64,000 nucleotides of DNA, taken from Niallia taxi (GTDB lineage: Bacteria > Bacillota > Bacilli > Bacillales > Cytobacillaceae). The translations under genes and the position numbers were made by a program. The stretch lies in contig NZ_CP102589.1 in the NCBI RefSeq assembly GCF_032818155.1, positions 1,412,001 to 1,476,000 of the forward strand, given 5' to 3'. The notes beneath the pieces are model-generated. The model did not search any database. It was not told where the DNA came from and saw only the letters and a program-made list of their open reading frames with translations. Positions within the stretch are counted from its first letter, which is position 1. Each line of letters starts with the position of its first letter. This document shows, piece after piece, positions 1-8,889 of this stretch.

Positions 1-1
1 T

Positions 2-478
2 CAAGGAGGTATCGCTGGAACAGGAGGTATCGCTGCAGCTGCAACTGACTTTTTAGCATTAATGGTGATTAATATACGCTTTTGTCAGCAAACCTCTGCC
101 CTTTTTGGTTCACCAGGCAATACGCCGACAGAAATAATGACAGCATTAAAGGTGCTCCACGGCGCATGCCTGCCAAAAAGACTTCAAGGAAGGGCATGGG
201 CAGAGCTGATGGAAGAAATGGAAAGGCCTAGTAATTACTTTTATGAGGGCACAGAAAATGTTGCCAGCAATGAGACGGTAGAGGTCATGCTGCAGCAGAC
301 AATGAAGATGTTTTTTATTTTTCTTTTTGGCAAAAAAACATACAAAAAAATGCCATTTGTCAGTATGCTGATCGGTGCAGGAGCTAACTATCAATATACG
401 AAAAAAATAACTGAATTTTCCTATAAGTATTATCAAAGACGTTATTTATATGAAAAGCTGCAGGGCGGGACTAATTAG
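2..478 (+). CDS. EcsC family protein, C-terminal part (5' end outside window)
   Basis: The reading frame is open from base 2, so the gene begins upstream; the first in-frame ATG (62) is internal. The visible 158 residues start with a glycine/alanine-rich stretch (GGIAGTGG...) and end with a hydrophobic segment and a Gly-Ala-Asn-Tyr-x-Tyr-Thr-Lys-Lys motif followed by a basic YYQRR tail. This resembles the C-terminus of EcsC-type proteins, a poorly understood membrane-associated family named after the third gene of the B. subtilis ecsABC locus. It ends 14 bases before moaB and shares its direction, so cotranscription is likely. The family call rests on the terminal motif only; the biochemical role is unknown. 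Confidence 0.65.
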   Translation, partial: QGGIAGTGGIAAAATDFLALMVINIRFCQQTSALFGSPGNTPTEIMTALKVLHGACLPKRLQGRAWAELMEEMERPSNYFYEGTENVASNETVEVMLQQTMKMFFIFLFGKKTYKKMPFVSMLIGAGANYQYTKKITEFSYKYYQRRYLYEKLQGGTN

Positions 479-492
479 GGAGGAAAAAGACT

Positions 493-990
493 TTGAACAT
501 TAACGAACATACGAACAAAAAATATACCCATATCGCATGTAAAGTGATTACAATAAGTGACACAAGAACAGAAGCAGATGACAAAAGCGGAAAAATGATA
601 ATCGATCTGCTTGAATCTGCAGGTCATCAGGTAGTGAATTATGTCATCATTAAGGATGAAAAAACAGAAATCCAACGAGAACTGACAGACGCAGCCGCAG
701 TGGAAGCGATTATATTAAATGGTGGAACAGGTATTTCCGAAAGGGATGTTACGATTGAAGCAGTCAAACCATTATTAACGAAGGAAATTAGCGGGTTTGG
801 AGAGCTGTTTAGAATGCTAAGCTACACAGAGGATATTGGCCCTGCAGCAATGCTGTCTAGAGCGATTGCTGGAACGCTTGGAAGTCGTGTAGTTTTTGCA
901 ATGCCTGGTTCGACAGGTGCTGTAAAGCTAGGGATGAAAAAGCTGGTGCTCCCTGAGCTGACTCATATTGTGAGCGAGCTTCATAAGTAA
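493..990 (+). CDS. moaB: Molybdenum cofactor biosynthesis protein B (MoaB)
   Basis: 165 residues, a typical length for MoaB/MogA-fold proteins that bind molybdopterin during molybdenum cofactor synthesis. The N-terminal ISDTRT...DDKSG motif (about residues 21-34), the central LNGGTGISERDVT (about 75-87) and the C-terminal FAMPGSTGAV (about 135-144) are the family's pterin-binding signatures. The start is taken as TTG at 493 behind GGGAGG. No molybdoenzyme gene is visible nearby. In B. subtilis moaB also neighbours argG. A hairpin terminator follows. Confidence 0.9.
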   Translation: MNINEHTNKKYTHIACKVITISDTRTEADDKSGKMIIDLLESAGHQVVNYVIIKDEKTEIQRELTDAAAVEAIILNGGTGISERDVTIEAVKPLLTKEISGFGELFRMLSYTEDIGPAAMLSRAIAGTLGSRVVFAMPGSTGAVKLGMKKLVLPELTHIVSELHK

Positions 991-1017
991 TCGGAACTTC
1001 TGAATAAGATCTTGCAT

Positions 1018-1044
1018 AAAAGGGAGGGAAACCTCCTTTTTTTT
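1018..1044 (+). terminator. Rho-independent terminator of moaB
   Basis: An A-rich lead and GGAGG pair with CCTCC and a run of eight T, around a GAAA-type loop, 28 bases after the moaB stop codon. Confidence 0.8.
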
Positions 1045-1245
1045 GAGTGGTTTTTATTAGGTTGAAAATTCTAATTCTTCTGAACTAACAACGAACTAAA
1101 GATAGTGCAACTGCTTATGTGGAACAGGTGTGAGGCTGATATTATAAATATAAATTTTTTTGTATTTTTATAGAATTAAAGCTTGATATTCTAAAAGAAA
1201 GTTGTTAAAGTGATTAATATAGTTTTTGAATAAAAATATAAATAA

Positions 1246-1263
1246 ATGAATAAATATTCGTAT
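1246..1263 (+). promoter_or_regulatory. ARG box (arginine repressor ArgR/AhrC site) before argG
   Basis: ATGAATAAATATTCGTAT matches the palindromic ARG-box pattern TGAAT-N4-ATTCA with one end mismatch, and sits 21 bases before the argG start. A second, half-degenerate copy (TGAATAAAAATATA, 1227-1240) lies immediately upstream at about two helical turns, the spacing expected for a hexameric arginine repressor touching two boxes. Repression of argGH by arginine is inferred from this. I did not find a convincing -35 element in the 1045-1226 stretch. Confidence 0.75.
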
Positions 1264-1283
1264 ATATAGGAGGAAAAACGCTC

Positions 1284-2492
1284 ATGGCGAATCCAAAAAT
1301 TGTTTTAGCATATTCAGGTGGTTTAGATACATCGGTAGCAATCAAATGGCTTCAGGATCAAGGGTATGATGTTGTTGCTTGCTGTCTTGACGTAGGGGAA
1401 GGCAAGGACTTGAAATTCGTTCAAGAAAAAGCTATATCTGTTGGAGCGGTTCAATCATATGTAATTGATGCAAAAGAAGAGTTTGCACAGGAGTTTGCTT
1501 TAGTGGCAATGCAGGCACACACTTTATATGAAGGTAAGTATCCTCTTGTGTCTGCTCTTTCAAGACCGTTGATTGCTAAAAAACTAGTAGAAGTGGCAGA
1601 AAAAGAAAATGCAGTTGCAGTAGCACACGGATGCACAGGGAAAGGAAATGACCAAGTACGTTTCGAGGTTTCTATCCAAGCCCTTAACCCGAACCTAAAA
1701 GTGTTGGCGCCAGTGCGTGAATGGGGTTGGTCTCGTGAGGAAGAGATTGAATATGCAAAAGAAAAAAACATTCCAATTCCAATCAATTTAGACAGCCCAT
1801 TCTCTATTGACCAAAACTTATGGGGACGCAGCAATGAGTGCGGTATTTTGGAAGATCCATGGGCAGCACCACCAGAAGAAGCTTATGATTTAACAGTTAG
1901 CTTAGAGGATGCGCCAGATACACCAGATGTTATTGAAATTGACTTCAAAGAAGGTGTACCGGTAAGCATTGACGGTATTTCATACAAATTGTCTGATCTA
2001 ATTCTTGAGTTGAATAAATTAGCTGGTAAACATGGTGTTGGCCGTATTGACCATGTTGAAAACCGCCTTGTTGGTATTAAATCTCGTGAGGTTTACGAAT
2101 GCCCTGGTGCAATTACATTAATTAAGGCTCATAAAGAGCTTGAAGATATTACACTTGTTAAAGAAGTGGCTCACTTCAAACCGGTTATTGAGAAGAAAAT
2201 CACTGAGGTTATTTATGAAGGCCTATGGTTCTCTCCATTGACTAAAGCTCTGCAAGCATTCTTGCAAGAAACACAAAAGAATGTAACAGGAACTGTTCGT
2301 GTGAAGCTGTTTAAAGGTCATTCCATTGTAGAAGGAAGAAAATCTCCGAACTCCTTATATGATGAAAAGCTGGCAACATACACTTCTGATGATGAGTTCG
2401 ATCATGCAGCTGCAGTTGGCTTCATTAAGCTTTGGGGTCTGCCAACAAAGGTGCAAAGCATTGTGGAAAACAATAAGAAGGTGACAGTGTGA
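1284..2492 (+). CDS. argG: Argininosuccinate synthase
   Basis: 402 residues, full length. It joins citrulline and aspartate using ATP, the penultimate step of arginine synthesis, in the cytoplasm. The N-terminal AYSGGLDTS (residues 9-17) is the PP-loop that binds ATP; the citrulline/aspartate-binding GRSNECG lies near 183-189. The start is ATG behind AGGAGG. Its stop overlaps the argH start by four bases (GTGA), so the two enzymes are translationally coupled. An ARG box precedes it. Confidence 0.97.
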   Translation: MANPKIVLAYSGGLDTSVAIKWLQDQGYDVVACCLDVGEGKDLKFVQEKAISVGAVQSYVIDAKEEFAQEFALVAMQAHTLYEGKYPLVSALSRPLIAKKLVEVAEKENAVAVAHGCTGKGNDQVRFEVSIQALNPNLKVLAPVREWGWSREEEIEYAKEKNIPIPINLDSPFSIDQNLWGRSNECGILEDPWAAPPEEAYDLTVSLEDAPDTPDVIEIDFKEGVPVSIDGISYKLSDLILELNKLAGKHGVGRIDHVENRLVGIKSREVYECPGAITLIKAHKELEDITLVKEVAHFKPVIEKKITEVIYEGLWFSPLTKALQAFLQETQKNVTGTVRVKLFKGHSIVEGRKSPNSLYDEKLATYTSDDEFDHAAAVGFIKLWGLPTKVQSIVENNKKVTV

Positions 2493-3877
2493 AGAAATTA
2501 TGGGGAGGCAGATTTACAAAATCTGCAGAAGAATGGGTAGACGAATTCGGTGCATCCATCTCCTTTGATCAAGAGCTTGTCCTTGAAGATATTGACGGAA
2601 GCATTGCCCATGTGGCAATGCTTTCTGAAACAGGAATCATATCTTCAGAGGAAGCGGAAAAAATCAAGGCTGGATTGCTTCTTTTGAAAGAAAAGGCAGA
2701 AAAGGAAGAGCTGGAATTCTCTGTGAAGCTGGAGGATATTCATTTAAATCTTGAAAGTCAGCTTACGGAACTGATTGGTCCTGTTGGCGGGAAGCTTCAC
2801 ACAGGAAGAAGCCGTAACGACCAGGTTGCAACAGATATGCATTTATATTTGCGCAAGCAAGTGCAAAGCATTATTTCTTTGTTGGAGGAGCTTCAGGGAG
2901 CATTGCTTGAAAAGGCTGAAGCTAACATCGAGACAATCATGCCGGGATATACACATTTGCAAAGAGCACAGCCAATTTCCTTCGCTCATCATTTAATGGC
3001 TTATTTCTGGATGTTTGAAAGAGACAAGGCTAGATATGTGGAAAACTTAAGCCGTGTTAATGTATCTCCACTTGGGGCAGGAGCCTTAGCTGGTACAACC
3101 TTCCCGATAGACCGTTACAAAACGGCAGAGCTGCTGGAATTTGGCAGTATCTATGAGAACAGTATGGATGCCGTTAGTGATCGTGATTTTATTTTGGAAT
3201 TTTTATCAACAAGCAGTATCTTGATGATGCATCTTTCTAGATTCAGTGAAGAAATCATTCTTTGGTCAAGTCAGGAGTTCAAATTCATAGAATTGGATGA
3301 CAGCTTCTCGACAGGCAGCAGCATTATGCCACAAAAGAAAAATCCTGATATGGCTGAGTTGATTAGAGGAAAAACAGGCAGAGTATACGGAAACCTTATG
3401 GGTCTGTTAACTGTATTAAAAGGACTTCCGCTTGCTTACAACAAGGATATGCAGGAAGATAAAGAAGGTATGTTTGATACAGTAAAAACAGTTGTAGGTT
3501 CCTTAAAGATTTTTGCTGGCATGGTGCAAACAATGAAGGTGCAGACAGATACAATGGAGCAAGCAACAAAAAATGACTTTTCAAATGCAACAGAGCTTGC
3601 TGATTATTTATCAGATAAAGGCATGCCATTTAGAGAAGCACATGAGGTTGTTGGGAAATTAGTATTGCATTGTGTACAAAAACAGTGTTTCTTGGCAGAT
3701 TTGCCGCTTGAAGAACTTCAAGCAGCAAGCTCACTGTTTGAAGGGGACATATATGATGTACTAAATCCGCGAACTGCCGTTCAAAGAAGAAACAGTGCTG
3801 GTGGAACAGGATTCCTGCAAGTAGAACAAGCTATACAAAAAGCAAAAAAATGCCTGGAACCGCTAGTAAAGGCATAA
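2489..3877 (+). CDS. argH: Argininosuccinate lyase
   Basis: 462 residues. It cleaves argininosuccinate to arginine and fumarate, the last step of the pathway begun by the preceding gene. The superfamily signature [12 protein letters not shown] is at about residues 276-287, and the N-terminal LWGGRF and [13 protein letters not shown] (about 103-115) substrate-binding segments are intact. It starts with GTG overlapping the argG stop, an arrangement that keeps output of the two enzymes linked. A hairpin terminator follows at once. Confidence 0.97.
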   Translation: MKKLWGGRFTKSAEEWVDEFGASISFDQELVLEDIDGSIAHVAMLSETGIISSEEAEKIKAGLLLLKEKAEKEELEFSVKLEDIHLNLESQLTELIGPVGGKLHTGRSRNDQVATDMHLYLRKQVQSIISLLEELQGALLEKAEANIETIMPGYTHLQRAQPISFAHHLMAYFWMFERDKARYVENLSRVNVSPLGAGALAGTTFPIDRYKTAELLEFGSIYENSMDAVSDRDFILEFLSTSSILMMHLSRFSEEIILWSSQEFKFIELDDSFSTGSSIMPQKKNPDMAELIRGKTGRVYGNLMGLLTVLKGLPLAYNKDMQEDKEGMFDTVKTVVGSLKIFAGMVQTMKVQTDTMEQATKNDFSNATELADYLSDKGMPFREAHEVVGKLVLHCVQKQCFLADLPLEELQAASSLFEGDIYDVLNPRTAVQRRNSAGGTGFLQVEQAIQKAKKCLEPLVKA

Positions 3878-3880
3878 CGA

Positions 3881-3914
3881 AAAGAGGCATCCAATTTGGA
3901 ATGCCTCCTTTTTC
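3881..3914. terminator. Hairpin terminator between convergent argH and the stress protein gene
   Basis: GAGGCATCC and GGAATGCCTC form a stem around AATTT, followed by a T run on the + strand. The 3' end of the minus-strand gene overlaps it, so it probably ends transcription from both sides. Confidence 0.75.
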
Positions 3915-4356
3915 ATATTCCGTTCCTTACGATTAAGACATCACATGGTGCATTACGGGCAATACCTTCAGAAACGCTTCCGATAATAAACCGTTCGACC
4001 GTATTTAATCCAGTAGCACCACAGATAATCAAGTCTGCATTATATTTTTCAGCGATTTCCCTTGGAATTACGGCTCTTGGTGAACCGAATTCAATGGCCT
4101 TTTCCACGTCCGACAATCCGGCTCGCTCAGCCTTTCTTGTATACTTATCCATTAATTCCTTAGCAAACTCGTCTGCTTTGGAAGCAACGGACTGATCAAA
4201 TGCCGCAACTGTAGCGAAAGAACGAGTGTCAATAACATGTGCTAAAATAAGCTCAGCATCGTTTTCCACTGCAATAGAAACAGCCTTTTCAAATGCCTTT
4301 TCCCCTTGCTCTGAACCGTCGACGGCAACAATGATTTTCTTATAAGCCAATCCCAT
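3913..4356 (-). CDS. Universal stress protein (UspA family)
   Basis: 147 residues, one Usp domain. The N-terminal IIVAVDGSEQGEKAF segment and the C-terminal nucleotide-binding motif G-A-T-G-(9 residues)-G-S (about 118-131) mark it as an ATP-binding type. Such proteins are small cytoplasmic dimers induced by starvation or stress; the precise activity is unknown. The start is ATG behind AGGAGG. The gene stands alone, convergent with argH. Its upstream region carries a sequence matching a SigB promoter, which fits a general-stress role. Confidence 0.92.
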   Translation of the reverse strand: MGLAYKKIIVAVDGSEQGEKAFEKAVSIAVENDAELILAHVIDTRSFATVAAFDQSVASKADEFAKELMDKYTRKAERAGLSDVEKAIEFGSPRAVIPREIAEKYNADLIICGATGLNTVERFIIGSVSEGIARNAPCDVLIVRNGI

Positions 4357-4391
4357 ATTAACAGCCTCCTTTTACTCTCTCTCTTAATTAT

Positions 4392-4417
4392 ATACCCACT
4401 GCTTGCATAACATTAAC
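4392..4417 (-). promoter_or_regulatory. Putative SigB (general stress) promoter of the universal stress gene
   Basis: On the minus strand GTTAAT, 14 bases, then GGGTAT. The -10 matches the SigB consensus (GTTTAA-N14-GGGTAT) exactly, the spacing is exact, and the -35 matches 4 of 6. It lies about 36 bases before the start codon. A 10-base palindrome (TTAACGTTAA, 4413-4422) overlaps the -35. Confidence 0.6.
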
Positions 4418-4469
4418 GTTAAAATGTAACAATAAAAAGGCATTTCAGGAACAGGAGGGGACAGCCATC

Positions 4470-4604
4470 ATGAGGGACACAAAGGGAAACACAAACCTTG
4501 ATTATGATGAAAACGGCCATTTAGAAGTAACGGCACAAGTGATGGACGCTTATAATGACGGCGCCATTGACAACTTAATCATCCGCAGTCAAGAGGAAAA
4601 ATAG
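4470..4604 (+). CDS. Small hypothetical protein, 44 residues (possibly YozQ/DUF4025-like)
   Basis: An ATG behind a strong AGGAGGGG opens a 44-codon frame ending in TAG. The product is acidic and polar with no membrane segment. Its second half, ending in AQVMDAYNDGAIDNLIIR, recalls the small Bacillus YozQ/DUF4025 proteins, but I hold that assignment only weakly. Ribosome-binding site, codon use and placement between two terminators all favour a real gene. It is divergent from the stress protein gene. Confidence 0.6.
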   Translation: MRDTKGNTNLDYDENGHLEVTAQVMDAYNDGAIDNLIIRSQEEK

Positions 4605-4606
4605 AC

Positions 4607-4660
4607 AAAAAAAACTGACTCAAACTCCGTTGTCATACGGTCATTTGAGTCAGCCCCTCT
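4607..4660 (-). terminator. Terminator of the Xaa-Pro peptidase gene
   Basis: Ten-base perfect arms CTGACTCAAA (4615-4624) and TTTGAGTCAG (4644-4653). Read on the minus strand the stem is followed by eight T, so it ends the minus-strand gene that stops at 4662. It may also stop the small + strand gene less efficiently. Confidence 0.85.
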
Positions 4661-4661
4661 A

Positions 4662-5759
4662 TTATGAAATGACCTGAAGCTCCTTCGGAAACTTCGTCAA
4701 TATTTCAACACCATCTTCTGTAACATAAACATCATCTTCAATTCTAACTCCAGCAACATTCGGTACATAAATACCCGGCTCAATTGTGTAAACCATGCCA
4801 GTCTTCAGAACAAGCGGATTTGTTGAAGTTAGAGATGGATACTCATGAACACTGATGCCGAGTCCATGTCCAAGACGATGGGGGAAGTATTCTCCAAACC
4901 CTGCATCTTTAATGACATTGCGTGCTGCAAGATCTATATCCATGCATTTTGCTCCAGGCTTTGATGCATCAAGAGCAGCAAGCTGTGCCTTTAAAACAGT
5001 GTCATATATATTTTTTTGGTCATCATTAATATCGCCATACGCTACCGTTCTAGTAATATCTGAACAATATCCGTCAACGACAACCCCTAAATCAAACAGA
5101 ACTAAATCTCCTTTTTTGATCTTCGTACTGCCAGGGTTTCCATGTGGAGAAGCTCCGTTTTTACCTGTTAGCACCATTGTTGAAAAGGACATTTTGCCAA
5201 TACCTTTTTTCTTCAGTTCATATTCAATTGCTGCCAAAACTTCCATTTCTGTTTTGCCTTCGGCAATCTCACTGCAGCCAACCTCAATCGCATAATCGGC
5301 CCATTTACAAGCTTCACGAATTTTTGCAAGCTCCTGCTCTGATTTCACCATTCTTACTTCATTGAGCTTTTCCTCTGCCGGGAGAAAGCCTTCAACTGCA
5401 GGGAAATATTGCTTTAAAGCTTCATAGCGCTGAACGTTCATATGTTCCTTTTCAACGGCAATCCTTTTTGCTGAAGCTTTTTTTGCTACCTTTTCTTGAA
5501 TTGCTTCCCAAGGATTATCGGTATCGCTATAGCCGATGATGTCATATTGCCAGCCAGCATTTCTTGCATCATTTTGCTCCATTGCTGGACAGACAAGGAT
5601 AGGCTCTTCCTTCGGAAAAAGAATAAGAGCTAATAGACGTTCATGTGGGTCACTGTAAAATCCGCTTAAATAAAAAATATTATCTGTTGATGTCAAGAAA
5701 GTAAAATCAATCGCTTCCTGCTCCATCCATGTTGAAATTTCCTTTAATTGTCTTTCCAA
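4662..5759 (-). CDS. Xaa-Pro dipeptidase / aminopeptidase (M24B family)
   Basis: 365 residues. The N-terminal creatinase-like domain (about 1-130) is followed by a pita-bread metallopeptidase domain. The five metal ligands are all visible: two Asp in FDLGVVVDGYCSDITRT, His in HRLGHGLGISVHEYP, Glu in TIEPGIYV and Glu in RIEDDVYV. Enzymes of this type remove residues next to proline in peptides in the cytoplasm, using two Mn or Co ions. It starts at TTG behind AAAGGAGGA. Single-gene unit with its own terminator. Whether it prefers dipeptides or longer peptides cannot be told from sequence. Confidence 0.9.
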   Translation of the reverse strand: MERQLKEISTWMEQEAIDFTFLTSTDNIFYLSGFYSDPHERLLALILFPKEEPILVCPAMEQNDARNAGWQYDIIGYSDTDNPWEAIQEKVAKKASAKRIAVEKEHMNVQRYEALKQYFPAVEGFLPAEEKLNEVRMVKSEQELAKIREACKWADYAIEVGCSEIAEGKTEMEVLAAIEYELKKKGIGKMSFSTMVLTGKNGASPHGNPGSTKIKKGDLVLFDLGVVVDGYCSDITRTVAYGDINDDQKNIYDTVLKAQLAALDASKPGAKCMDIDLAARNVIKDAGFGEYFPHRLGHGLGISVHEYPSLTSTNPLVLKTGMVYTIEPGIYVPNVAGVRIEDDVYVTEDGVEILTKFPKELQVIS

Positions 5760-5939
5760 GGAATTATTCCTCCTTTATATACAAGCATTTACTATTAAAT
5801 ATCACTAATAAGATTATCAACAACTCCATTGCTTGTAAACCTTTAGCAGCTCGAAATAATTATTGTTAATTAGAAAAATCGACATTTTTTAAACTTGTCC
5901 GCATAGAATGTTTATAAGTGAGAAATGAGGAGGCAGAAA

Positions 5940-6185
5940 ATGAAGAAGAATCGTTATTTACTGTGTATTTTATTATGTGGAGTCCTTCTATATTATGGAG
6001 TGCCAAGACTTGCTCCATATGATGCTGGAATATCTGGTGTCTTTTCCATCACTTGGCTAGCATTTGCTATATTTGTGCTGGCAGGAAATTTAACTGCATT
6101 GCTATACGCTCCTAAAGGGAAACAAGGAAGCAAAAAAACGCTGCAGCAGCTACAGAAAAAAAGAAAGATTCGTTACTATCAATAA
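5940..6185 (+). CDS. ytpI: YtpI-like small membrane protein
   Basis: 81 residues when started at the ATG at 5940, which follows GAGGAGG; an in-frame ATG at 5925 lies upstream of that ribosome-binding site and is unlikely. Two hydrophobic segments (about 7-25 and 36-58) precede a very basic tail (KKRKIRYYQ), so the tail is probably cytoplasmic. The name rests on size, topology and position just upstream of ytoI and nrnA, as in B. subtilis; function unknown. A long hairpin follows the stop codon. Confidence 0.6.
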   Translation: MKKNRYLLCILLCGVLLYYGVPRLAPYDAGISGVFSITWLAFAIFVLAGNLTALLYAPKGKQGSKKTLQQLQKKRKIRYYQ

Positions 6186-6191
6186 TAAAAC

Positions 6192-6288
6192 AAAAGCTTG
6201 CCAACCTTACATCCACAACGGCGTTTGAAAATTGCCAAATGGTGGATAAAAAAGAAGGGGTTTGGCAAGCTTTTTTTTATTCAAATAT
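6192..6288 (+). terminator. Large hairpin terminator after ytpI
   Basis: AAAAGCTTGCCAA (from 6192) pairs with TTGGCAAGCTTTT (ending about 6283), followed by T. The roughly 60-base loop contains a second pairing, CATCCAC with GTGGATA. The stem is strong and T-tailed, so it should terminate; the loop is unusually large. Confidence 0.75.
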
Positions 6289-6562
6289 TATTACAGTTGG
6301 AATTTTTGTTTATAACAAATTAACAGATTGATTGAATTTACATTGTGAAATAAGTGTAAAATAATTTATCAACTAAAACTGTACTAATAATTTTTTAAAT
6401 AAAATTTATACTGTTATATATATAATGGATTGAATCGGAGGATTGGACATTCTATAATAATAGGTAAGAGAAAACTTGTTTAAACATATTTTTCGAAAAA
6501 ATATTGAAATGAACAATATTAAGACATTTACATAAAGATTCAAGTTTAAAGGAGGGTGAACA
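6289..6562 (+). other. Intergenic region before ytoI, very AT-rich
   Basis: No convincing reading frame. A TATAAT at about 6418-6424 in a run of alternating AT is a possible -10 for ytoI but has no good -35. Nothing else recognisable. Confidence 0.4.
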
Positions 6563-7882
6563 GTGGCGACAAAACATGAACAAATTCTAACCTATATAGA
6601 TGAGCTTCCTGTCGGAGAAAAAATTTCGGTCAGGCAAATAGCAAAGGCGCTGAGCGTAAGTGAAGGGACAGCCTATCGTGCAATAAAAGAAGCTGAAAAT
6701 AAAGGATATGTCAGCACGATTGAAAGAGTAGGAACAATTAGAATTGAAAGAAAAAAGAAAGAGAATATTGAAAAGCTGACATTTGCAGAGGTAGTTAATA
6801 TCGTCGATGGTCAAGTTCTCGGAGGAAGGGACGGGCTTCATAAAACACTCAACCGTTTTGTAATCGGAGCGATGAAGCTTGATGCAATGATGCGCTATAC
6901 TGGTGCAGGTAACCTGATGATTATTGGTAACCGAATAAAAGCCCAGGAGCATGTGCTAAGAGCAGGGGCTGCTGTATTAATTACAGGTGGATTTGATACA
7001 GAAGATCAAGTAAAGCGGCTTGCTGACGAGCTGCAGCTGCCGATAATCTTGACAAGCTATGATTCCTTTACAGTGGCGACGATGATTAATAGAGCAATTT
7101 ATGATCAATTAATAAAAAAAGAGATTGTTCTTGTTGAGGACGTCTTAACACCACTTGAAGAGACCATTTATTTAAAAACAGATGATCCTGTATCAATGTG
7201 GCAGAAGTATAATGAAGAGACGCTGCATGGTAGATTTCCAGTTGTCGATGCCAATATGAAGGTACAAGGTATGGTTACATCGAAGGATATAATCGGAAAA
7301 CAAAAGGATATTCCCGTTGAAAAAATCATGACAAAAACCCCTGTAACAGTTGGCGGCAAAACAAGCGTTGCTTCTTGCTCTCATATTATGGTTTGGGAAG
7401 GAATAGAGCTTCTTCCTGTAGTTGATGAAGCAAATCGTCTGCATGGAATCATCAGCAGACAGGATGTATTAAAAGCACTGCAGATGAATCAAAGACAGCC
7501 GCAAATTGGGGAAACGATCGATGATATTATTACAAAGCAAATCAATGTTACAAAAGGGAAGCTGAAGTCAGAAAATTCCTTTACTTGTGAAGTAAGCCCA
7601 CAAATGACCAATCACTTAGGAACTATTTCATATGGAGTTTTTACAACCATTGTAACAGAAGCTGCAAACAGGGCACTGAGAGGGCATAAGAAAGGCGATT
7701 TGGTTGTTGAGAATATAACTATTTATTTTATTAAACCAGTGCAGATTGACAGCACAATCGAGATAGTGCCAAAAATCTTAGAGGTCGGCCGAAAGTTTGG
7801 AAAAGTTGATGTTGAGGTGTTTAACCAAGGTGTGCTTGTAGGTAAAGCGATGATGATGTGCCAATTGATTGACAGACATTAA
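6563..7882 (+). CDS. ytoI: YtoI: HTH, DRTGG, CBS-pair and hotdog domain protein
   Basis: 439 residues, the length I recall for B. subtilis YtoI. Domains in order: a winged helix-turn-helix (about 1-65, with SVRQIAKALSVSEGTAYRAIKEAENKGYV split as sensor and recognition helices), a DRTGG domain (about 70-180), two CBS motifs (about 190-310) and a hotdog-fold domain (about 320-439). The architecture suggests a DNA-binding regulator that senses a nucleotide and perhaps an acyl-CoA-like ligand, but no ligand is known to me. The start is GTG behind AAAGGAGGGTG. The nrnA ribosome-binding site follows its stop directly, so the two form an operon. Confidence 0.9.
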   Translation: MATKHEQILTYIDELPVGEKISVRQIAKALSVSEGTAYRAIKEAENKGYVSTIERVGTIRIERKKKENIEKLTFAEVVNIVDGQVLGGRDGLHKTLNRFVIGAMKLDAMMRYTGAGNLMIIGNRIKAQEHVLRAGAAVLITGGFDTEDQVKRLADELQLPIILTSYDSFTVATMINRAIYDQLIKKEIVLVEDVLTPLEETIYLKTDDPVSMWQKYNEETLHGRFPVVDANMKVQGMVTSKDIIGKQKDIPVEKIMTKTPVTVGGKTSVASCSHIMVWEGIELLPVVDEANRLHGIISRQDVLKALQMNQRQPQIGETIDDIITKQINVTKGKLKSENSFTCEVSPQMTNHLGTISYGVFTTIVTEAANRALRGHKKGDLVVENITIYFIKPVQIDSTIEIVPKILEVGRKFGKVDVEVFNQGVLVGKAMMMCQLIDRH

Positions 7883-7898
7883 AAGGAGAGAAAAGACA

Positions 7899-8834
7899 AT
7901 GAAGCAAAGTATATTAGACGCTATCAAACAGTTTGATACGATTATCCTACACAGACATGTCCGCCCAGATCCTGATGCATATGGTTCGCAAGGAGGGCTT
8001 GCTGAAATCATTAAAACCTCTTTTCCTGCTAAAAAAGTGTATACAGTTGGAAAAGAAGAGGAATCCCTTCATTTCATGCGCAGGCTCGATACAATTGAGG
8101 ACAGCACGTATAATGATGCATTAGTAATTGTGTGTGATACGGCAAATCAGGCGCGTGTTTGTGACTCCAGGTATACGAAAGGGAAAATGCTTATCAAAAT
8201 CGATCATCATCCAAACGATGACCCATATGGAGATATTGTGTGGGTGGACACATCTGCAAGCTCTGTCAGTGAAATGATCTATGAATTTTTCTTGTTTGGT
8301 AAAGACCAGGGACTGCAATTAAATGATGAAGGAGCAAGGCTTTTGTATGCCGGAATTGTAGGAGATACCGGCAGATTCTTGTATCCTAGCACAACAGAAA
8401 AGACATTCAATTATGCAGGAGAATTGATTACCTATAATTTCACAAGACCTGACATGTACAACCAAATGTATGAGCTTGATTCAAATATCGTGAAGCTGAG
8501 TGGGTACGTGCTTCAGAATTTTACAATGCTGCCAAGCGGAGCAGCATACATGAAGCTTGATAAAGACGTATTGAGCAGCTTCCATGCGATTCCTTCTCAA
8601 GCATCCTTGCTTGTCGGAGATTTGGGAAATGTGAAGGGGATAAAGGCTTGGGTATTCTTTATTGAGGAAGAAGACCAAATCAGAGTCAGATTTCGCTCTA
8701 AAGGTCCAATCATTAATGTGCTTGCTAAAAAGTATAACGGTGGCGGCCATCCATTGGCATCTGGTGCGAGCATTTTCAGCTGGGATGTCGCAGAGGAAGT
8801 TATTCGTGATTTAGAAGAGCTTTGCAACCAATAA
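7899..8834 (+). CDS. nrnA: Oligoribonuclease / pAp phosphatase NrnA (DHH-DHHA1)
   Basis: 311 residues from the ATG at 7899, which sits behind AAAGGAGAG; an earlier in-frame start overlapping ytoI lacks a ribosome-binding site. NrnA degrades 2-5 nucleotide RNAs to mononucleotides and dephosphorylates pAp, in the cytoplasm. Metal-binding segments are HVRPDPDAYGSQGG (about 21-34), the DHH triad in IKIDHHPNDD, and the C-terminal DHHA1 substrate loop NGGGHPLASGA. Downstream of ytoI, and convergent with the spore operon ytrH-ytrI. Confidence 0.93.
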   Translation: MKQSILDAIKQFDTIILHRHVRPDPDAYGSQGGLAEIIKTSFPAKKVYTVGKEEESLHFMRRLDTIEDSTYNDALVIVCDTANQARVCDSRYTKGKMLIKIDHHPNDDPYGDIVWVDTSASSVSEMIYEFFLFGKDQGLQLNDEGARLLYAGIVGDTGRFLYPSTTEKTFNYAGELITYNFTRPDMYNQMYELDSNIVKLSGYVLQNFTMLPSGAAYMKLDKDVLSSFHAIPSQASLLVGDLGNVKGIKAWVFFIEEEDQIRVRFRSKGPIINVLAKKYNGGGHPLASGASIFSWDVAEEVIRDLEELCNQ

Positions 8835-8842
8835 GGATTACA

Positions 8843-8883
8843 AAAGAATCCCGAGAAGTTTTTGGCTTCTTGGGATTTTTTAG
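8843..8883. terminator. Terminator between convergent nrnA and ytrI
   Basis: AATCCCGAGAAG (8847-8858) pairs with CTTCTTGGGATT (8866-8877), followed by T on the + strand. It probably also serves the minus-strand operon. Confidence 0.85.
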
Positions 8884-8889
8884 CTATTG

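Noticed and set aside
3896..4195. Plus-strand 99-residue frame antisense to the universal stress protein gene
   Set aside because: Shadow of a conserved gene on the other strand, starting inside a terminator hairpin.
8481..8827. Minus-strand frames inside nrnA
   Set aside because: Shadows of a conserved coding region; no ribosome-binding sites.
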